Notes: a model not told the origin generated them from the sequence alone. A DNA stretch of 64,000 bases from Mesorhizobium sp. J8 (GCF_016591715.1 NZ_AP024109.1:3472001-3536000), one strand, 5' to 3'; shown: positions 8,611 through 16,135, numbered from the stretch's first letter. Numbers and translations are program-made.

Positions 8611-9078
8611 ATGAGCATCCAGTTCAAAGCCTTGCCGACCGAAGCCGTGCGCGCCTTGCAGCGGGGAGGGCCCGATGCCTATGGCCGCATCCCCGAGCAC
8701 AGGATTTCCGATGGCGACGGCGTGCCCTGCAGGCACTGCCTGAAGAACGTCGCCGAAGGCGACGGCTACCTGATCGTTGCCTACCGGCCTTTCCCGGAAC
8801 TGCAGCCCTATGCCGAAACCGGCCCGATCTTCCTTCATGCCGAGGAATGCGAGCGCGCCGCGGAAGGGGACACGCTGCCGGAGATGCTCGAAAGCAGCGA
8901 CTATATCGTCAGGGGCTATGGCAAGGACGATCGCATCGTCTATGGCAGCGGCGCGGTCACGCCGACCGGCGACATCGCCGCACGCGCGGCGACACTGCTT
9001 GAGCGCGACGACATCGCCTACATCCATGTCCGCTCGGCGCAGAACAATTGCTACCAATGCCGGATCGAGCGGGCCTGA
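8611..9078 (+). CDS. DUF1203 family protein
   Basis: A 155-residue cytoplasmic protein of the DUF1203 family, function unknown. Features typical of the family are CRHCLKNVAEGD near residue 40, YRPFPELQPYAETGPIFLH, DYIVRGYG and a C-terminal CYQC pair. The two CxxC-like pairs could bind a metal, but this is a guess from spacing. The ATG follows GATTTCGCCC without a clear ribosome binding site. It is not in an obvious operon; a 16-bp tandem repeat begins two bases after its stop. Confidence 0.75.
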   Translation: MSIQFKALPTEAVRALQRGGPDAYGRIPEHRISDGDGVPCRHCLKNVAEGDGYLIVAYRPFPELQPYAETGPIFLHAEECERAAEGDTLPEMLESSDYIVRGYGKDDRIVYGSGAVTPTGDIAARAATLLERDDIAYIHVRSAQNNCYQCRIERA

Positions 9079-9079
9079 T

Positions 9080-9127
9080 CCAAAACCGGCCCAATGCCAA
9101 ACCGGCCCAATCCCAAACCGGCATGCC
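9080..9127. repeat. Three-copy 16-bp tandem repeat
   Basis: CCAAAACCGGCCCAAT (9080-9095), GCCAAACCGGCCCAAT (9096-9111) and CCCAAACCGGCATGCC (9112-9127) lie head to tail with an exact 16-bp period. The first two differ only at their 5' ends; the third has diverged after CCGGC. The repeat starts two bases after the DUF1203 stop. It is probably slippage-generated; no function is evident. Confidence 0.75.
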
Positions 9128-9130
9128 CCC

Positions 9131-9160
9131 AAAAAGAAGCCCGCCGATGGTCAGGCGGGC
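9131..9160 (-). terminator. Minus-strand terminator-like hairpin
   Basis: GCCCGCC (9139-9145) and GGCGGGC (9154-9160) form a 7-bp stem. On the minus strand it is followed by TTCTTTTT, an interrupted T run. No minus-strand protein gene ends here, so it would terminate either an untranslated transcript from the 9160-9360 region or readthrough past the ald terminator. Confidence 0.45.
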
Positions 9161-9364
9161 CGTTGGAGGGTCTGACAGAAGCTGTCGGCAGGTGCTGTCC
9201 GGGCCGGACTCGCCCGACCCGGAAAGCAGCTCAGGCCGCCAGTAACCGCGCGTGTCTAGGCGTCTTTCCCGACGGGCGAATGTGAAGCATTTCACACAGG
9301 CGCATGATGGCCGGGAAGATGCGAACCGGCCTTCCAGCACTGTCGTATTCCCGTCGTACTCCTG

Positions 9365-9457
9365 CGCTAGAAAGTAATGGTTGACGATCGGTCGACCGCG
9401 GATGGACCGGCGGCGGATCGCAACTTCGAGGAAGCGGGGCTTTTGCTCCGCTTTTTT
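9365..9457 (+). ncRNA. Candidate trans-acting small RNA with Rho-independent terminator
   Basis: The plus strand shows a 7-bp hairpin GGTTGAC (9379-9385) / GTCGACC (9391-9397), a single-stranded purine-rich linker, then a textbook terminator: AAGCGGGGC (9432-9440), loop TTTT, GCTCCGCTT (9445-9453) merging into a run of six T (9452-9457). No plus-strand protein gene ends nearby, since DUF1203 stops 354 bp upstream. This hairpin-linker-terminator shape is that of Hfq-dependent bacterial small RNAs, and hfq is present in the window. The 5' end is approximate. I could not assign it to a named family. Confidence 0.45.
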
Positions 9458-9495
9458 GTTCCCCGGATTCGGCACGGATTAAGTTTGAGCGCATG

Positions 9496-9524
9496 AAAAA
9501 GCCCGCCGGAATGACCCGGCGGGC
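9496..9524 (-). terminator. Intrinsic terminator of ald
   Basis: Read on the minus strand, GCCCGCCGG and CCGGCGGGC form a perfect 9-bp stem around a 6-base loop, followed by TTTTT. It begins 27 bp after the ald stop codon. Confidence 0.85.
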
Positions 9525-9551
9525 GCGACAGGAGGAAGTTCCGGCCGGCTA

Positions 9552-10667
9552 TCAGGCGGCAAGCACCGCCTTCGGCTCGACCATTTCGTAGCCGAGCGCC
9601 TCAGCGACGGCGCGGTTGGTGATTTTGCCCTTATGGACATTGAGGCCGTTGCGCAGGTGATGGTCGTCGACCAGCGCCTTGAGGCCCTTGTCGGCGAGCT
9701 GCAGGCCGTAATGCAGCGTGGCGTTGTTGAGCGCGTGCGCCGAAGTGACCGGCACGGCGCCGGGCATGTTGGCGACGCAATAGTGGATGACCCCATCGAC
9801 CTCGTAGGTCGGATCGGCGTGGGTCGTGGCATGCGAGGTCTCGAAGCAGCCGCCTTGGTCGATCGCGACGTCGACCAGCACCGAGCCTTTCTTCATGCCG
9901 GAAAGCATTTCGCGGGTGACGAGCTTGGGCGCCGCAGCACCCGGGATCAGCACGGCGCCGATGACGACATCGGCCGAGAAGCATTCCTCTTCCAGCGCCT
10001 CGACGGTCGAGTAGCGCGTATGCACGCGGCCGCCGAAGATGTCGTCGAGCTGGCGAAGACGCGGGATCGAGCGGTCGATGATGGTAACATCGGCGCCGAG
10101 GCCGGCCGCCATCTTGGCCGCATGCAGGCCGACGACGCCGCCGCCGAGCACGGTGACCTTGCCGGGCAGCACGCCAGGCACGCCGCCGAGCAGCACGCCA
10201 CGGCCGCCATTGGCCTTCTGCAGCGCGGTGGCGCCGGCCTGGATCGACAGGCGGCCGGCGACTTCCGACATCGGCGCGAGCAGCGGCAGGCCACCGCGGT
10301 CGTCGGTCACGGTCTCATACGCAATCGCGGTGACGCCCGAAGCGAGAAGCCCCTTGGTCTGCTCCGGATCGGGAGCGAGATGCAGATAGGTGTAGAGGAT
10401 CTGGCCGTCGCGCAGCTGGACCCATTCGTTGGGCTGCGGCTCCTTGACCTTGACGATCATGTCCGACTTGGCGAACACGTCGGCGGCCGTCTTGGCGATG
10501 GTGGCGCCGGCCGCGCGATAGGCGTTGTCGTCGGCGCCGATGCCGGCGCCGGCACCCGTCTCGACCAGCACTTCGTGGCCATGAGCGACATATTCGCGGA
10601 CCGAGCCGGGCGTCATGCCGACGCGATATTCATGGTTCTTGATTTCCTTGGGGCAGCCGACACGCAT
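9552..10667 (-). CDS. ald: Alanine dehydrogenase
   Basis: A 371-residue enzyme that converts L-alanine and NAD+ to pyruvate, ammonia and NADH. The N-terminus MRVGCPKEIKNHEYRVGMTP is diagnostic. The conserved KVKEPQ near residue 74 holds the catalytic lysine and YLHLAPD near residue 95 the catalytic histidine. The Rossmann fold reads VLGGGVVGLHAAKMAAGLGA. Length equals the family norm. AGGAG precedes the ATG by seven bases. An Lrp-type regulator is transcribed divergently, the usual ald/aldR arrangement, so alanine-responsive activation is likely. In rhizobia this enzyme affects alanine versus ammonia export. Confidence 0.95.
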   Translation of the reverse strand: MRVGCPKEIKNHEYRVGMTPGSVREYVAHGHEVLVETGAGAGIGADDNAYRAAGATIAKTAADVFAKSDMIVKVKEPQPNEWVQLRDGQILYTYLHLAPDPEQTKGLLASGVTAIAYETVTDDRGGLPLLAPMSEVAGRLSIQAGATALQKANGGRGVLLGGVPGVLPGKVTVLGGGVVGLHAAKMAAGLGADVTIIDRSIPRLRQLDDIFGGRVHTRYSTVEALEEECFSADVVIGAVLIPGAAAPKLVTREMLSGMKKGSVLVDVAIDQGGCFETSHATTHADPTYEVDGVIHYCVANMPGAVPVTSAHALNNATLHYGLQLADKGLKALVDDHHLRNGLNVHKGKITNRAVAEALGYEMVEPKAVLAA

Positions 10668-10833
10668 CTTTCTTCTCCTGTCCGCGCCCCTTCAATGAGG
10701 CGCTCTCCCTGTCACTCGCGCATGCCATCGGCTCCGAACGCGGAGGCGGACGCGCAATAATCGCAGTCAACCACGAATCGTTCCGTATGTGTTTGCGAAT
10801 GCACTTGCGGCAGGGACCGCTCTTCGATAATCG

Positions 10834-10841
10834 TTGCGCAA
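10834..10841. promoter_or_regulatory. Palindrome in the ald/Lrp-type regulator intergenic region
   Basis: TTGCGCAA (10834-10841) is a perfect palindrome within GTTGCGCAAAAC, 33 bp before the regulator start and about 165 bp upstream of ald. Related TTGCG stretches lie at 10791 and 10804. Lrp/AsnC proteins bind arrays of imperfect palindromes, so these are candidate operator sites. The evidence is short-motif only. Confidence 0.3.
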
Positions 10842-10873
10842 AACAGCCGGAGTTTCGCAGGAACCACGAAAAA

Positions 10874-11347
10874 ATGCCGCTCGACAGGATTGATATCGCT
10901 ATTCTGGAGACTTTGCAGAAGGATGGCCGGATCCCCAATGCGGCGCTTGCCGAGAAGGTCGGTCTCTCACAATCGGCCTGTTCGCGCCGGCTCGACAATC
11001 TTGAGAAATCCGGAACCATCCGCGGCTATCACGCGCGGCTTTCCAACAGCGCGCTCGGCCACCAGATGACGGCGATCGTGCACATATCGCTGTCAGGGCA
11101 ATTCGAAAAGACGCTGTCGGATTTCGAAGCGGCGATCAAACGCTGCCCGAACGTACTCTCATGCCATCTGATGTCGGGCGAATACGACTACATCCTGCGC
11201 ATCGCGGCGAAGGACCTCGTCGACTATGAGCGCATCCACAAGGAATGGCTGTCGGCGATGCCGCACGTGACCAAGATCAACTCGTCCTTCGCATTGCGCG
11301 AAATCGTCGACCGCACGGCAGTCGGGCTGCGGCCCGAGATGGCCTAG
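10874..11347 (+). CDS. Lrp/AsnC family transcriptional regulator, probable alanine-responsive activator of ald
   Basis: A 157-residue Lrp/AsnC protein. The N-terminal winged helix-turn-helix contains LQKDGRIPNAALAEKVGLSQSACSRRLDNLEKSG (about residues 12-45, quoted as part of one helix-turn-helix). The C-terminal RAM effector domain includes VLSCHLMSGEYDYILRI. Its divergence from ald strongly suggests it is the AldR-type activator. I chose ATG 10874; earlier in-frame codons would add an unrelated basic peptide. Its stop shares the sequence CTAG with the stop of the convergent cyclo-ligase gene, so the two genes overlap by four bases. Confidence 0.88.
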   Translation: MPLDRIDIAILETLQKDGRIPNAALAEKVGLSQSACSRRLDNLEKSGTIRGYHARLSNSALGHQMTAIVHISLSGQFEKTLSDFEAAIKRCPNVLSCHLMSGEYDYILRIAAKDLVDYERIHKEWLSAMPHVTKINSSFALREIVDRTAVGLRPEMA

Positions 11348-12000
11348 GCGTTGGCCTCTGTCACCACAGTGGTCATCGGAATATCGTGCGGCTGCGGATA
11401 GATGGTCGGGATGCGCTGCAATTCATAGCCGACGCCGATGACCAGTGGCCTGAACGGCATCGCGGCCAGCGTGCGGTCATAAAAGCCGCCGCCGTAGCCC
11501 AGCCGATATTTGCTGGAATCGATGCCGACGATCGGCGAAATCACGATGTCGGGCAGCACCGGATCGCCTTCTGCCGGGATCGGAATGTTCCAGACGCCTT
11601 TTTCCAACCGGTCGCCCGGTCTGTAGGCGCGAAACACCAGCGGCTGACCCTTCTCGATGACGACAGGCAGCGCGGTGCGGCCGCCGCGCTCGTTGATCGA
11701 GGCCATCCAGCCGCGCAGGTCCGGCTCGCCGCGAAACGGCCAATAGAGGCTGACCATCCGGCCGTCTATGTCGCCGATGAGCGCGTCGATGCCGTCCGCG
11801 ATGCGCGCCGACATGGCGGCGCGCGCATCGGCTGAGACGGCAAGCCTGGCGTTGATGAGCCGCTCGCGCTCGGCCTTGCGCCATCGCCTGACATCCGTCC
11901 AGTCGGACAGCGGCTCCCGGTATTCCGGGTCGAGTTCATGCATGAAGCATGGGGGTGATGCGTATTGGGCCGGCCCGTCGTCGTCGCGATTATCAGCCAT
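11344..12000 (-). CDS. 5-formyltetrahydrofolate cyclo-ligase
   Basis: A 218-residue enzyme of the MTHFS family, which converts 5-formyl-THF and ATP to 5,10-methenyl-THF, clearing an inhibitor of folate enzymes. The C-terminal GYGGGFYDR (near residue 170) is the signature ATP/folate loop. LYWPFRGEPDLR and the basic RRWRKAERERL segment fit as well. ATG 12000 has AGGA seven bases upstream. 6S RNA often lies next to this gene in proteobacteria, but the 170-bp gap to ndh shows no convincing 6S-like fold. The N-terminus is about 35 residues longer than the E. coli protein. Confidence 0.9.
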   Translation of the reverse strand: MADNRDDDGPAQYASPPCFMHELDPEYREPLSDWTDVRRWRKAERERLINARLAVSADARAAMSARIADGIDALIGDIDGRMVSLYWPFRGEPDLRGWMASINERGGRTALPVVIEKGQPLVFRAYRPGDRLEKGVWNIPIPAEGDPVLPDIVISPIVGIDSSKYRLGYGGGFYDRTLAAMPFRPLVIGVGYELQRIPTIYPQPHDIPMTTVVTEANA

Positions 12001-12170
12001 GATAGTTCCTGTCGTGCGGTCCAACGCTATACCTGTAGCAGCATGTGCTACATGTGCATTCACGACGCCGCGCGACGACTCTGGGGCATCTTTCCCGACT
12101 GGCAAGATGTTGTTGCAGCGCACAAAAATACTTACATCCCTGTGGTGGTTTGCGCCGCGAGGTGGATGAA

Positions 12171-13436
12171 ATGAGCGAAGCCAGGCATCATGTCGTGGTC
12201 GTTGGCGCCGGGTTCGGCGGGCTCGAACTCACCCGCGCATTGTCTGGCGCAGCCGTGCGCATCACCATGATCGACAAGCGCAATCACCACCTGTTCCAGC
12301 CGCTGCTTTACCAGGTGGCGACGACGTCACTGGCAACCTCCGAGGTCGCCTGGCCGATCCGTCATCTCTTACGCAGGCGCAAGGACGTGACGACGCTTCT
12401 CGGCAATGTCACCGGCGTCGACCGCGCCGGCAAGCGCGTATTGCTCGATGACGGCGGTTCGATCTCCTACGACACGCTCGTGCTCGCCACCGGCGCGCGC
12501 CACGCCTATTTCGGCCATGACGAATGGGAACCGTTCGCGCCGGGGCTGAAGACGCTCGAGGACGCCACAGCGATCCGGCGCCGCATCCTGCTCGCCTTCG
12601 AGCAGGCGGAACGCGAGACCGATCCGACGAAGCGCCAAGCGCTGCTGACGCTGGTCATCGTGGGCGGCGGGCCGACCGGTGTCGAGCTCGCCGGCACCAT
12701 TGTCGAGCTCGCGCATGACACGTTGCGCGGCGAATTCCGCAACATCGACACACGACAGGCGCGTGTCGTGCTGATTGAGGCCGGCGACCGCATCCTGGCC
12801 AATTTCGCGCCGCAGCTTTCCGACTATGCCCGCAAGGCGCTGGAACGGCTGGGCGTCACCGTCGAGCTTGGCCGCCCGGTGACGCAACTCGATGCCGAAT
12901 GCGTCGTCTTCGGCGACAAGCGCCTGCAGGCAAGGACGATCATCTGGGCGGCCGGCGTTGCCGCTTCGCCGGCGGCCGAATGGCTTGGGACGGCGGCCGA
13001 CCGGGCAGGCAGGGTAATCGTCGAACCCGATCTGACCGTGCCCGGCAGTCCAGACATTTTCGTTATCGGCGACACCGCGCATGTGCTGCGGCAGGATGGA
13101 AAGCCGGTGCCGGGCGTGGCGCCCTCGGCCAAGCAGGAGGGCAAGCATGTCGCCGCGACGATCAAGGCGCGACTTGCCGGCGACACCGCGGCGCGTCCCT
13201 TCCAGTACCGGCATGCCGGCGACTTGGCGACGATCGGCAGGCGCGCTGCGGCAATCGATTTCGGCTGGATCAAGCTCACCGGCTGGATCGCCTGGTGGCT
13301 CTGGGGCATAGCGCACATCTATTTCTTGATCGATTTCCGCAACCGCCTTGCGGTCTCGCTTAGCTGGCTATGGATATATCTCACAGGTCAGCGCAGCGCC
13401 CGCCTGATCACGCAGGGCGACGACGACAAGAGCTGA
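12171..13436 (+). CDS. ndh: Type II NADH:quinone oxidoreductase (NDH-2)
   Basis: A 421-residue flavoprotein that passes electrons from NADH to quinone without pumping protons. The FAD-binding site is VVVGAGFGGLE (about 9-19) and the NADH-binding site VIVGGGPTGVELAG (about 163-176). A second FAD motif, DIFVIGDTAH, lies near residue 297. The C-terminus has a hydrophobic stretch (GWIAWWLWGIAHIYFLIDF) that anchors it at the membrane. ATG 12171 is preceded by AGGTGG; the longer frame upstream is cysteine- and arginine-rich and not family-like. It stands alone and is divergent from the cyclo-ligase gene. Confidence 0.92.
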   Translation: MSEARHHVVVVGAGFGGLELTRALSGAAVRITMIDKRNHHLFQPLLYQVATTSLATSEVAWPIRHLLRRRKDVTTLLGNVTGVDRAGKRVLLDDGGSISYDTLVLATGARHAYFGHDEWEPFAPGLKTLEDATAIRRRILLAFEQAERETDPTKRQALLTLVIVGGGPTGVELAGTIVELAHDTLRGEFRNIDTRQARVVLIEAGDRILANFAPQLSDYARKALERLGVTVELGRPVTQLDAECVVFGDKRLQARTIIWAAGVAASPAAEWLGTAADRAGRVIVEPDLTVPGSPDIFVIGDTAHVLRQDGKPVPGVAPSAKQEGKHVAATIKARLAGDTAARPFQYRHAGDLATIGRRAAAIDFGWIKLTGWIAWWLWGIAHIYFLIDFRNRLAVSLSWLWIYLTGQRSARLITQGDDDKS

Positions 13437-13533
13437 TTACAAAGGCGAAGCGGCCCGGCAAAAAGCAGTGAACTGACCAAATCGCGGCCGCGGCCGCTCT
13501 GGTTCCGGCCATTCACATGCGATAGTTTCAGCC

Positions 13534-13662
13534 ATGCGTTATGTGATCGTCATCGCCGCCATCACCTTCTTCCTGTTCTGGGATGGCCTGTACAATCACG
13601 GCCACTATCTCGATGTGACCGTGCGGGAGATGTCGCGCATCGTGCGCTACGTCACGGGTTAA
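13534..13662 (+). CDS. 42-residue single-span membrane microprotein
   Basis: A short gene encoding a 42-residue protein that starts MRYVIVIAAITFFLFWDGLY, followed by NHGHYLDVTVREM and a basic RIVRYVTG tail. Residues 3-16 form a hydrophobic helix and the rest is amphipathic, so it is probably an inner-membrane microprotein with its C-terminus against the membrane. Codon use is as GC-biased as in its neighbours and the sequence is not low-complexity, which favours a real gene. I believe similar unannotated small proteins occur in related rhizobia, but function is unknown. There is no strong ribosome binding site. Confidence 0.55.
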   Translation: MRYVIVIAAITFFLFWDGLYNHGHYLDVTVREMSRIVRYVTG

Positions 13663-13764
13663 GGTCTCGCCGGCTTCGCATCGCGGGCGCGACATCGTTT
13701 CCGGTTGACGCCCAGGCGTTGCTCCCACAGAAACACCGCTGAATCGAAGACCAGGGAGGCTGGC

Positions 13765-14055
13765 TTGATCCGGCACATCGTTTTCTTCAGCGTGCGGCGC
13801 AAGGAAGATGTCGAGGCTGTGCGCTCTGGGCTGCTGGCGCTCGGCAAGATTCCGCATTCCAGGCATTTCGAGGTGACGCTCAACACCAAGGTCGATCTGT
13901 TCTCCAACGCGATCGACGTGGTCGTTTATGCCGAGTTCGAGGACGAGGCCGCTCTTGCCGCCTACAAGGCGCACCCGATTTATGCCGACACGACCAGCAA
14001 GGTGAAGCCGCTGCGCGAGTTGCGCTATTCGGCCGATGTCGTGGCCGCGGCCTGA
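13765..14055 (+). CDS. Dabb (stress-responsive alpha/beta barrel) domain protein
   Basis: A 96-residue single-domain protein. It begins IRHIVFFSVRRKEDVEAVRSG and contains VVVYAEFEDEAALAAYKAHP near residue 60, the typical Dabb pattern. Dabb proteins form small dimeric ferredoxin-like barrels; their roles vary and often involve stress or aromatic metabolites. The start is TTG at 13765, chosen because AGGGAGG lies just upstream and homologous chains begin at the IRH motif. An ATG at 13705 would add an unrelated peptide. A perfect 10-bp hairpin follows before the VOC gene. Confidence 0.85.
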   Translation: MIRHIVFFSVRRKEDVEAVRSGLLALGKIPHSRHFEVTLNTKVDLFSNAIDVVVYAEFEDEAALAAYKAHPIYADTTSKVKPLRELRYSADVVAAA

Positions 14056-14073
14056 ACCGGCAGCGCGCTTCGT

Positions 14074-14101
14074 CTGCCCGCGGCTCTTGAACCGCGGGCA
14101 G
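14074..14101. repeat. Perfect 10-bp inverted repeat without T run
   Basis: CTGCCCGCGG (14074-14083) pairs with CCGCGGGCAG (14092-14101) across an 8-base loop. With no U run it is not a standard terminator. It could protect the Dabb mRNA 3' end or act as a weak Rho-assisted stop. It lies 23 bp before the next start codon. Confidence 0.55.
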
Positions 14102-14123
14102 GAATGGGGCACACCGCGCCAAC

Positions 14124-14999
14124 ATGATCGAAAGCTCCGCCCATCCGCTCGACCATCTCGTGCTGCCGACAGGGAGCCTTGATGCCGTCCGGTCGCGTCT
14201 GGCCTCGCTCGGCTTTATCGTCGCGCCCACGGGCATCCACCCTTTCGGCACGGAGAATGCCTGCGTCTTTTTCGCCGACGGCACTTATCTGGAGCCGCTT
14301 GCCGTCGGTAACGAACAGATGGCGGACCGCGCCATAGGCGAGGGCAATGTCTTCGTTGCGCGCGACCGCCTTTACCGTCAGACCCTCGGCGATGAAGGCT
14401 TTTCCGCTGTCGTGTTCGCAACCGCCAATGCCGATGCCGATCATGCGCGCTATGTCGAAGCCGGCCTTTCCGCCGGCGAGATGCTGGGCTTCTCCCGCGC
14501 CTTTACCGACGCAAACGGCAAAAGCGATACCGCTTCCTTCAAGCTGGCATTCATTTCCGACAAGGAGGCCGACGGGGCGTTCCTTTTTGCCTGCCAGCGC
14601 GTCAGCGCGCCGAAAATTGATCGCACTGCCCTGCAGGCGCACGCCAATGGCGTGACGGGCATTCTCGAAATCATCGCCGTCAGCGACAGGCCTGCCGCCC
14701 AGATCGGATTGATCGCGACCGCTGCCGAAGCCGATGCGAGCGCCGGCGACGCGGTGCGGCTGCCGAATGCAGTCCTCAGCATTCTGTCGTCGGAAGACTA
14801 TGCCTCGCGCTTCGGTCTGACGGTCGCGCCGTCACCGGATCTGCGCTTCACCGCCATCGCCTTCGCGATCCGCGACAAGGCCGCCGTCAGGCGCTTGCTT
14901 GCGGACAACGCAGTCCGACACAACATGAGCGGCAACGATATCGTCGTGCCGCCGGCGCCCGGTCAGGGCGCCGCCTTCATCTTCCGGGAGATCCCATGA
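14124..14999 (+). CDS. VOC-superfamily (glyoxalase-like) protein
   Basis: A 291-residue protein with a vicinal-oxygen-chelate fold at the N-terminus. LDHLVLPTGSLDAVRSRLASL (8-28) is the first beta-alpha-beta unit with its metal histidine H10, and ENACVFFADGTYLEPLAV (about 44-61) supplies the glutamate. A second, weaker VOC-like repeat covers about residues 160-290. The family ranges from isomerases to ring-cleavage enzymes, and no substrate can be named. The stop overlaps the kdsA ATG (ATGA), so the two genes are probably co-translated. The start has no strong ribosome binding site. Confidence 0.78.
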   Translation: MIESSAHPLDHLVLPTGSLDAVRSRLASLGFIVAPTGIHPFGTENACVFFADGTYLEPLAVGNEQMADRAIGEGNVFVARDRLYRQTLGDEGFSAVVFATANADADHARYVEAGLSAGEMLGFSRAFTDANGKSDTASFKLAFISDKEADGAFLFACQRVSAPKIDRTALQAHANGVTGILEIIAVSDRPAAQIGLIATAAEADASAGDAVRLPNAVLSILSSEDYASRFGLTVAPSPDLRFTAIAFAIRDKAAVRRLLADNAVRHNMSGNDIVVPPAPGQGAAFIFREIP

Positions 15000-15841
15000 G
15001 CAAGCCCTTGGCGCCCAATTCGTCGGTAACCGTCGGCAAGGTGGTCTTTGCCAACGATGCGCCGCTGTCGCTGATAGCCGGTCCGTGCCAGCTTGAATCG
15101 CGTCAGCACGCTTTCGACATGGCCGGCGCGCTGAAGGAACTGACCGCGCGGCTCGGCATCGGGCTCGTCTACAAGACCAGCTACGACAAGGCCAACCGCA
15201 CCTCGCTGTCGGCGACGCGCGGCGCCGGGCTCGATGCGGCGATGCCGATCTTCGACGATCTGCGCAAGGAATTTGGAATTCCGGTGCTGACCGACGTCCA
15301 CACCGAGGAACAATGCGCGATCGTAGCGCCGCATGTCGATGTCTTGCAGATCCCGGCTTTCCTGTCGCGCCAGACCGACATGCTGGTCGCCGCGGCAAGG
15401 ACCGGCAAGGTCATCAATGTGAAGAAGGGCCAGTTCCTCGCGCCCTGGGACATGAAGAACGTCGTCGCCAAGATCACCGGCTCCGGCAATCCGAACGTGC
15501 TTGCCACCGAGCGCGGCGTCTCGTTCGGCTATAACACGCTGGTCTCGGACATGCGCGCGCTGCCGATCATGGCCGAGATCGGCGCCCCGGTGATTTTCGA
15601 CGCGACCCATTCCGTCCAGCAGCCGGGCGGGCAGGGCGGTTCCTCCGGCGGCGAACGGCGCTTCGTCGCAACGCTCGCGCGCGCGGCCGTTGCCGTCGGC
15701 GTCGCCGGTGTCTTCATCGAAACCCATCAGGACCCCGACAACTCGACGTCGTCGGATGGCCCCAACATGGTCCCGTTGAAGGACATGCCGGCGCTGCTGG
15801 AAAAGCTCATGGCCTTCGACCGCATCGCCAAGGGACACTGA
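14996..15841 (+). CDS. kdsA: 3-deoxy-8-phosphooctulonate synthase (KDO-8-phosphate synthase)
   Basis: A 281-residue enzyme that condenses phosphoenolpyruvate with arabinose-5-phosphate to KDO-8-phosphate for lipopolysaccharide inner core. Signatures are LIAGPCQLES near residue 24, YKTSYDKANRTS near residue 60, IPAFLSRQTDML near residue 120 and DATHSVQQPGGQGG near residue 205. Length matches the family. Translation probably couples to the VOC gene through ATGA. In other alphaproteobacteria kdsA often lies in the same neighbourhood as eno and pdhA, as it does here, with small stress genes between them. Confidence 0.95.
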   Translation: MSKPLAPNSSVTVGKVVFANDAPLSLIAGPCQLESRQHAFDMAGALKELTARLGIGLVYKTSYDKANRTSLSATRGAGLDAAMPIFDDLRKEFGIPVLTDVHTEEQCAIVAPHVDVLQIPAFLSRQTDMLVAAARTGKVINVKKGQFLAPWDMKNVVAKITGSGNPNVLATERGVSFGYNTLVSDMRALPIMAEIGAPVIFDATHSVQQPGGQGGSSGGERRFVATLARAAVAVGVAGVFIETHQDPDNSTSSDGPNMVPLKDMPALLEKLMAFDRIAKGH

Positions 15842-15928
15842 TCCGTGCCAATCCTGCGGCTGCTTGTGGTTGCATTGAGCCGGCGCTACGCTCGTTTTCG
15901 TAACTGAGCGTCTTGGCAGGAGGAAGCC

Positions 15929-16135
15929 ATGTCCGTTGCCCGTGTTACCGAAATCACGTCGTCGTCCAAGAAGAGCTTTCAGGATGCCATCGAGAAGGGC
16001 ATCGCGCGCGCCGCGAAGACCCTGAAGAACGTCGAGGGCGCTTGGATCCAGGACCAGAAGATCGTCGTCGAGGACGGCAAGATCGCTGCCTACCGGGTCA
16101 ACATGAAAGTCACCTTCATCCTTACCGACAGCTGA
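15929..16135 (+). CDS. Dodecin family flavin-storage protein
   Basis: A 68-residue protein that fits dodecin: the short beta-strand MSVARVTEITSSSKKSFQDA, helix AIEKGIARAAKTLKNVEGAW, then two strands ending in FILTDS. Dodecins form hollow 12-subunit spheres that bind riboflavin, FMN or lumichrome and are thought to buffer free flavin. W44 sits where the flavin-stacking tryptophan is expected. AGGAGGAAGCC before the ATG is one of the best ribosome binding sites in the window. It is probably a single-gene unit between kdsA and the PRC-barrel gene. Confidence 0.9.
   Translation: MSVARVTEITSSSKKSFQDAIEKGIARAAKTLKNVEGAWIQDQKIVVEDGKIAAYRVNMKVTFILTDS

Larger units (their letters stand above)
9079..9551. 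other. 473-bp intergenic region with tandem repeats, hairpins and a candidate small RNA
   Basis: No protein gene is supported in this gap between DUF1203 and the convergent ald. It holds, in order: three copies of a 16-bp tandem repeat (9080-9127), a minus-strand hairpin with a nearby T run (9131-9160), a GC-rich stretch able to form several stems (CCGGGCCGG and CCGACCCGG around 9200-9225), a candidate plus-strand small RNA ending in a strong terminator (about 9365-9457), and the ald terminator (9496-9524). Three separate terminator-like hairpins in a gap flanked by only two genes imply at least one extra transcript. Confidence 0.55.

Noticed and set aside
9161..9240. SRP (4.5S) RNA, suggested by CCGGAAAGCAGCTCAGG
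   Set aside because: The conserved apical loop (GTCCGGAAGGAAGCAGCC-like) is not matched and the flanks do not pair into the long SRP hairpin.
12001..12170. 6S RNA next to the 5-FTHF cyclo-ligase gene
   Set aside because: The linkage is known in proteobacteria, but this 170-bp gap is divergent and I see no long interrupted hairpin with a central bubble.
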